Assembly (NCBI GenBank): GCA_029821255.1
Contig: JALGTS010000078.1
Coordinates: forward strand, 1-6,177
Direction of reading: 5' to 3'
DNA: 6,177 nucleotides
Source: Candidatus Zipacnadia bacterium
Lineage (GTDB): Bacteria > Armatimonadota > Zipacnadia > Zipacnadales > Zipacnadaceae
Shown: positions 5,963 to 6,177 of the stretch, one piece after another
How the letters are laid out: each line of letters opens with the position of its first letter
Numbering within the stretch: the first letter of the stretch is position 1
Notes under the pieces: generated by a model
What the model saw: the letters and a program-made list of their open reading frames with translations, nothing else
What the model was told of the DNA's origin: nothing
Database searches by the model: none
Program-made: the position numbers and the translations under genes

Positions 5963-6177
5963 ATGGACTGCGACGCGCTCGTAAACCTCTTTTGTGAGTT
6001 GGTGCAGATTGACAGCCTCTCGCAGCACGAGGCCGCCTTAGCCAACTTCGTTAAAGACAAGCTATCCCCTCTGGGCCTTAACCTTAGCGACGACGGTGCT
6101 GTTTCCCGAATCGGTGGAGATTGCGGCAACCTCATTGGCCGAATTCCCGCTACTGCACCCGGCTTCCCCGTAATAAT
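5963..6177 (+). CDS. M20-family peptidase (peptidase T-like), N-terminal part only
   Basis: The gene starts at ATG 5963 and is cut by the window end after 71 complete codons. The visible N-terminus reads LVNLFCELVQIDSLSQHEAAL (residues 6-26 region), then FVKDKLSPLGL, then IGGDCGNLIGRIPAT (about 53-67). This matches the opening of M20 metallopeptidases of the PepT/PepT2 type: an N-terminal helix with a V-x-I-D-S motif, then a GG-x-x-GN-L strand before the first metal-binding HxD, which lies beyond the window. Members are cytoplasmic dizinc aminopeptidases that trim di- or tripeptides, but other M20 enzymes such as deacylases cannot be excluded from this fragment. A modest GAAGAG purine stretch lies shortly upstream. 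The 48-bp gap after glnA has no terminator hairpin, so co-transcription with glnA is likely. Confidence 0.8.
   Translation, partial: MDCDALVNLFCELVQIDSLSQHEAALANFVKDKLSPLGLNLSDDGAVSRIGGDCGNLIGRIPATAPGFPVI

Overview
The window is a bacterial chromosomal segment of moderate GC content. It carries four protein-coding genes and no recognisable mobile element, CRISPR array, tRNA or rRNA. The short type I glutamine synthetase (GSI-alpha class, 445 aa) has a feedback-inhibition arginine at the Bacillus position, lacks the longer GSI-beta form, and ends in ...WELKQYLPVL. With the soluble GH38 mannosidase and sulfatase-like proteins, this fits a Terrabacteria-type lineage such as Chloroflexota, Armatimonadota or Firmicutes. 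This placement is inferred from family style alone and is not firm.

Layout: positions 1-161 form a short 3' flank holding a weak terminator-like hairpin and an unexplained start-less open stretch. A GH38 alpha-mannosidase lies on the minus strand (2624 to 162). A divergent intergenic region of about 400 bp (2625-3037) follows, with a candidate promoter for each direction and dyad-symmetric candidate operators over both -10 elements. A sulfatase-fold hydrolase lies on the plus strand (3038-4369). After a 207-bp gap with its own candidate promoter and several small dyads comes glnA (4577-5914). An M20-family, peptidase T-like gene starts 48 bp after glnA and runs off the right edge (5963-6177).

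The mannosidase and the sulfatase-like gene are divergently transcribed, and neither has a visible signal peptide. They read as a small cytoplasmic glycan-processing pair, possibly under one repressor. glnA and the peptidase look like a separate nitrogen/amino-acid transcription unit: peptide hydrolysis supplies amino acids and glutamine synthetase assimilates ammonium.

The most notable point is that the sulfatase-like enzyme has threonine where canonical sulfatases have the cysteine or serine that becomes formylglycine. The sulfatase label may therefore mislead; a phosphoester or phosphodiester hydrolase is an equal possibility. I see no clear evidence of a wholly new multi-gene system.
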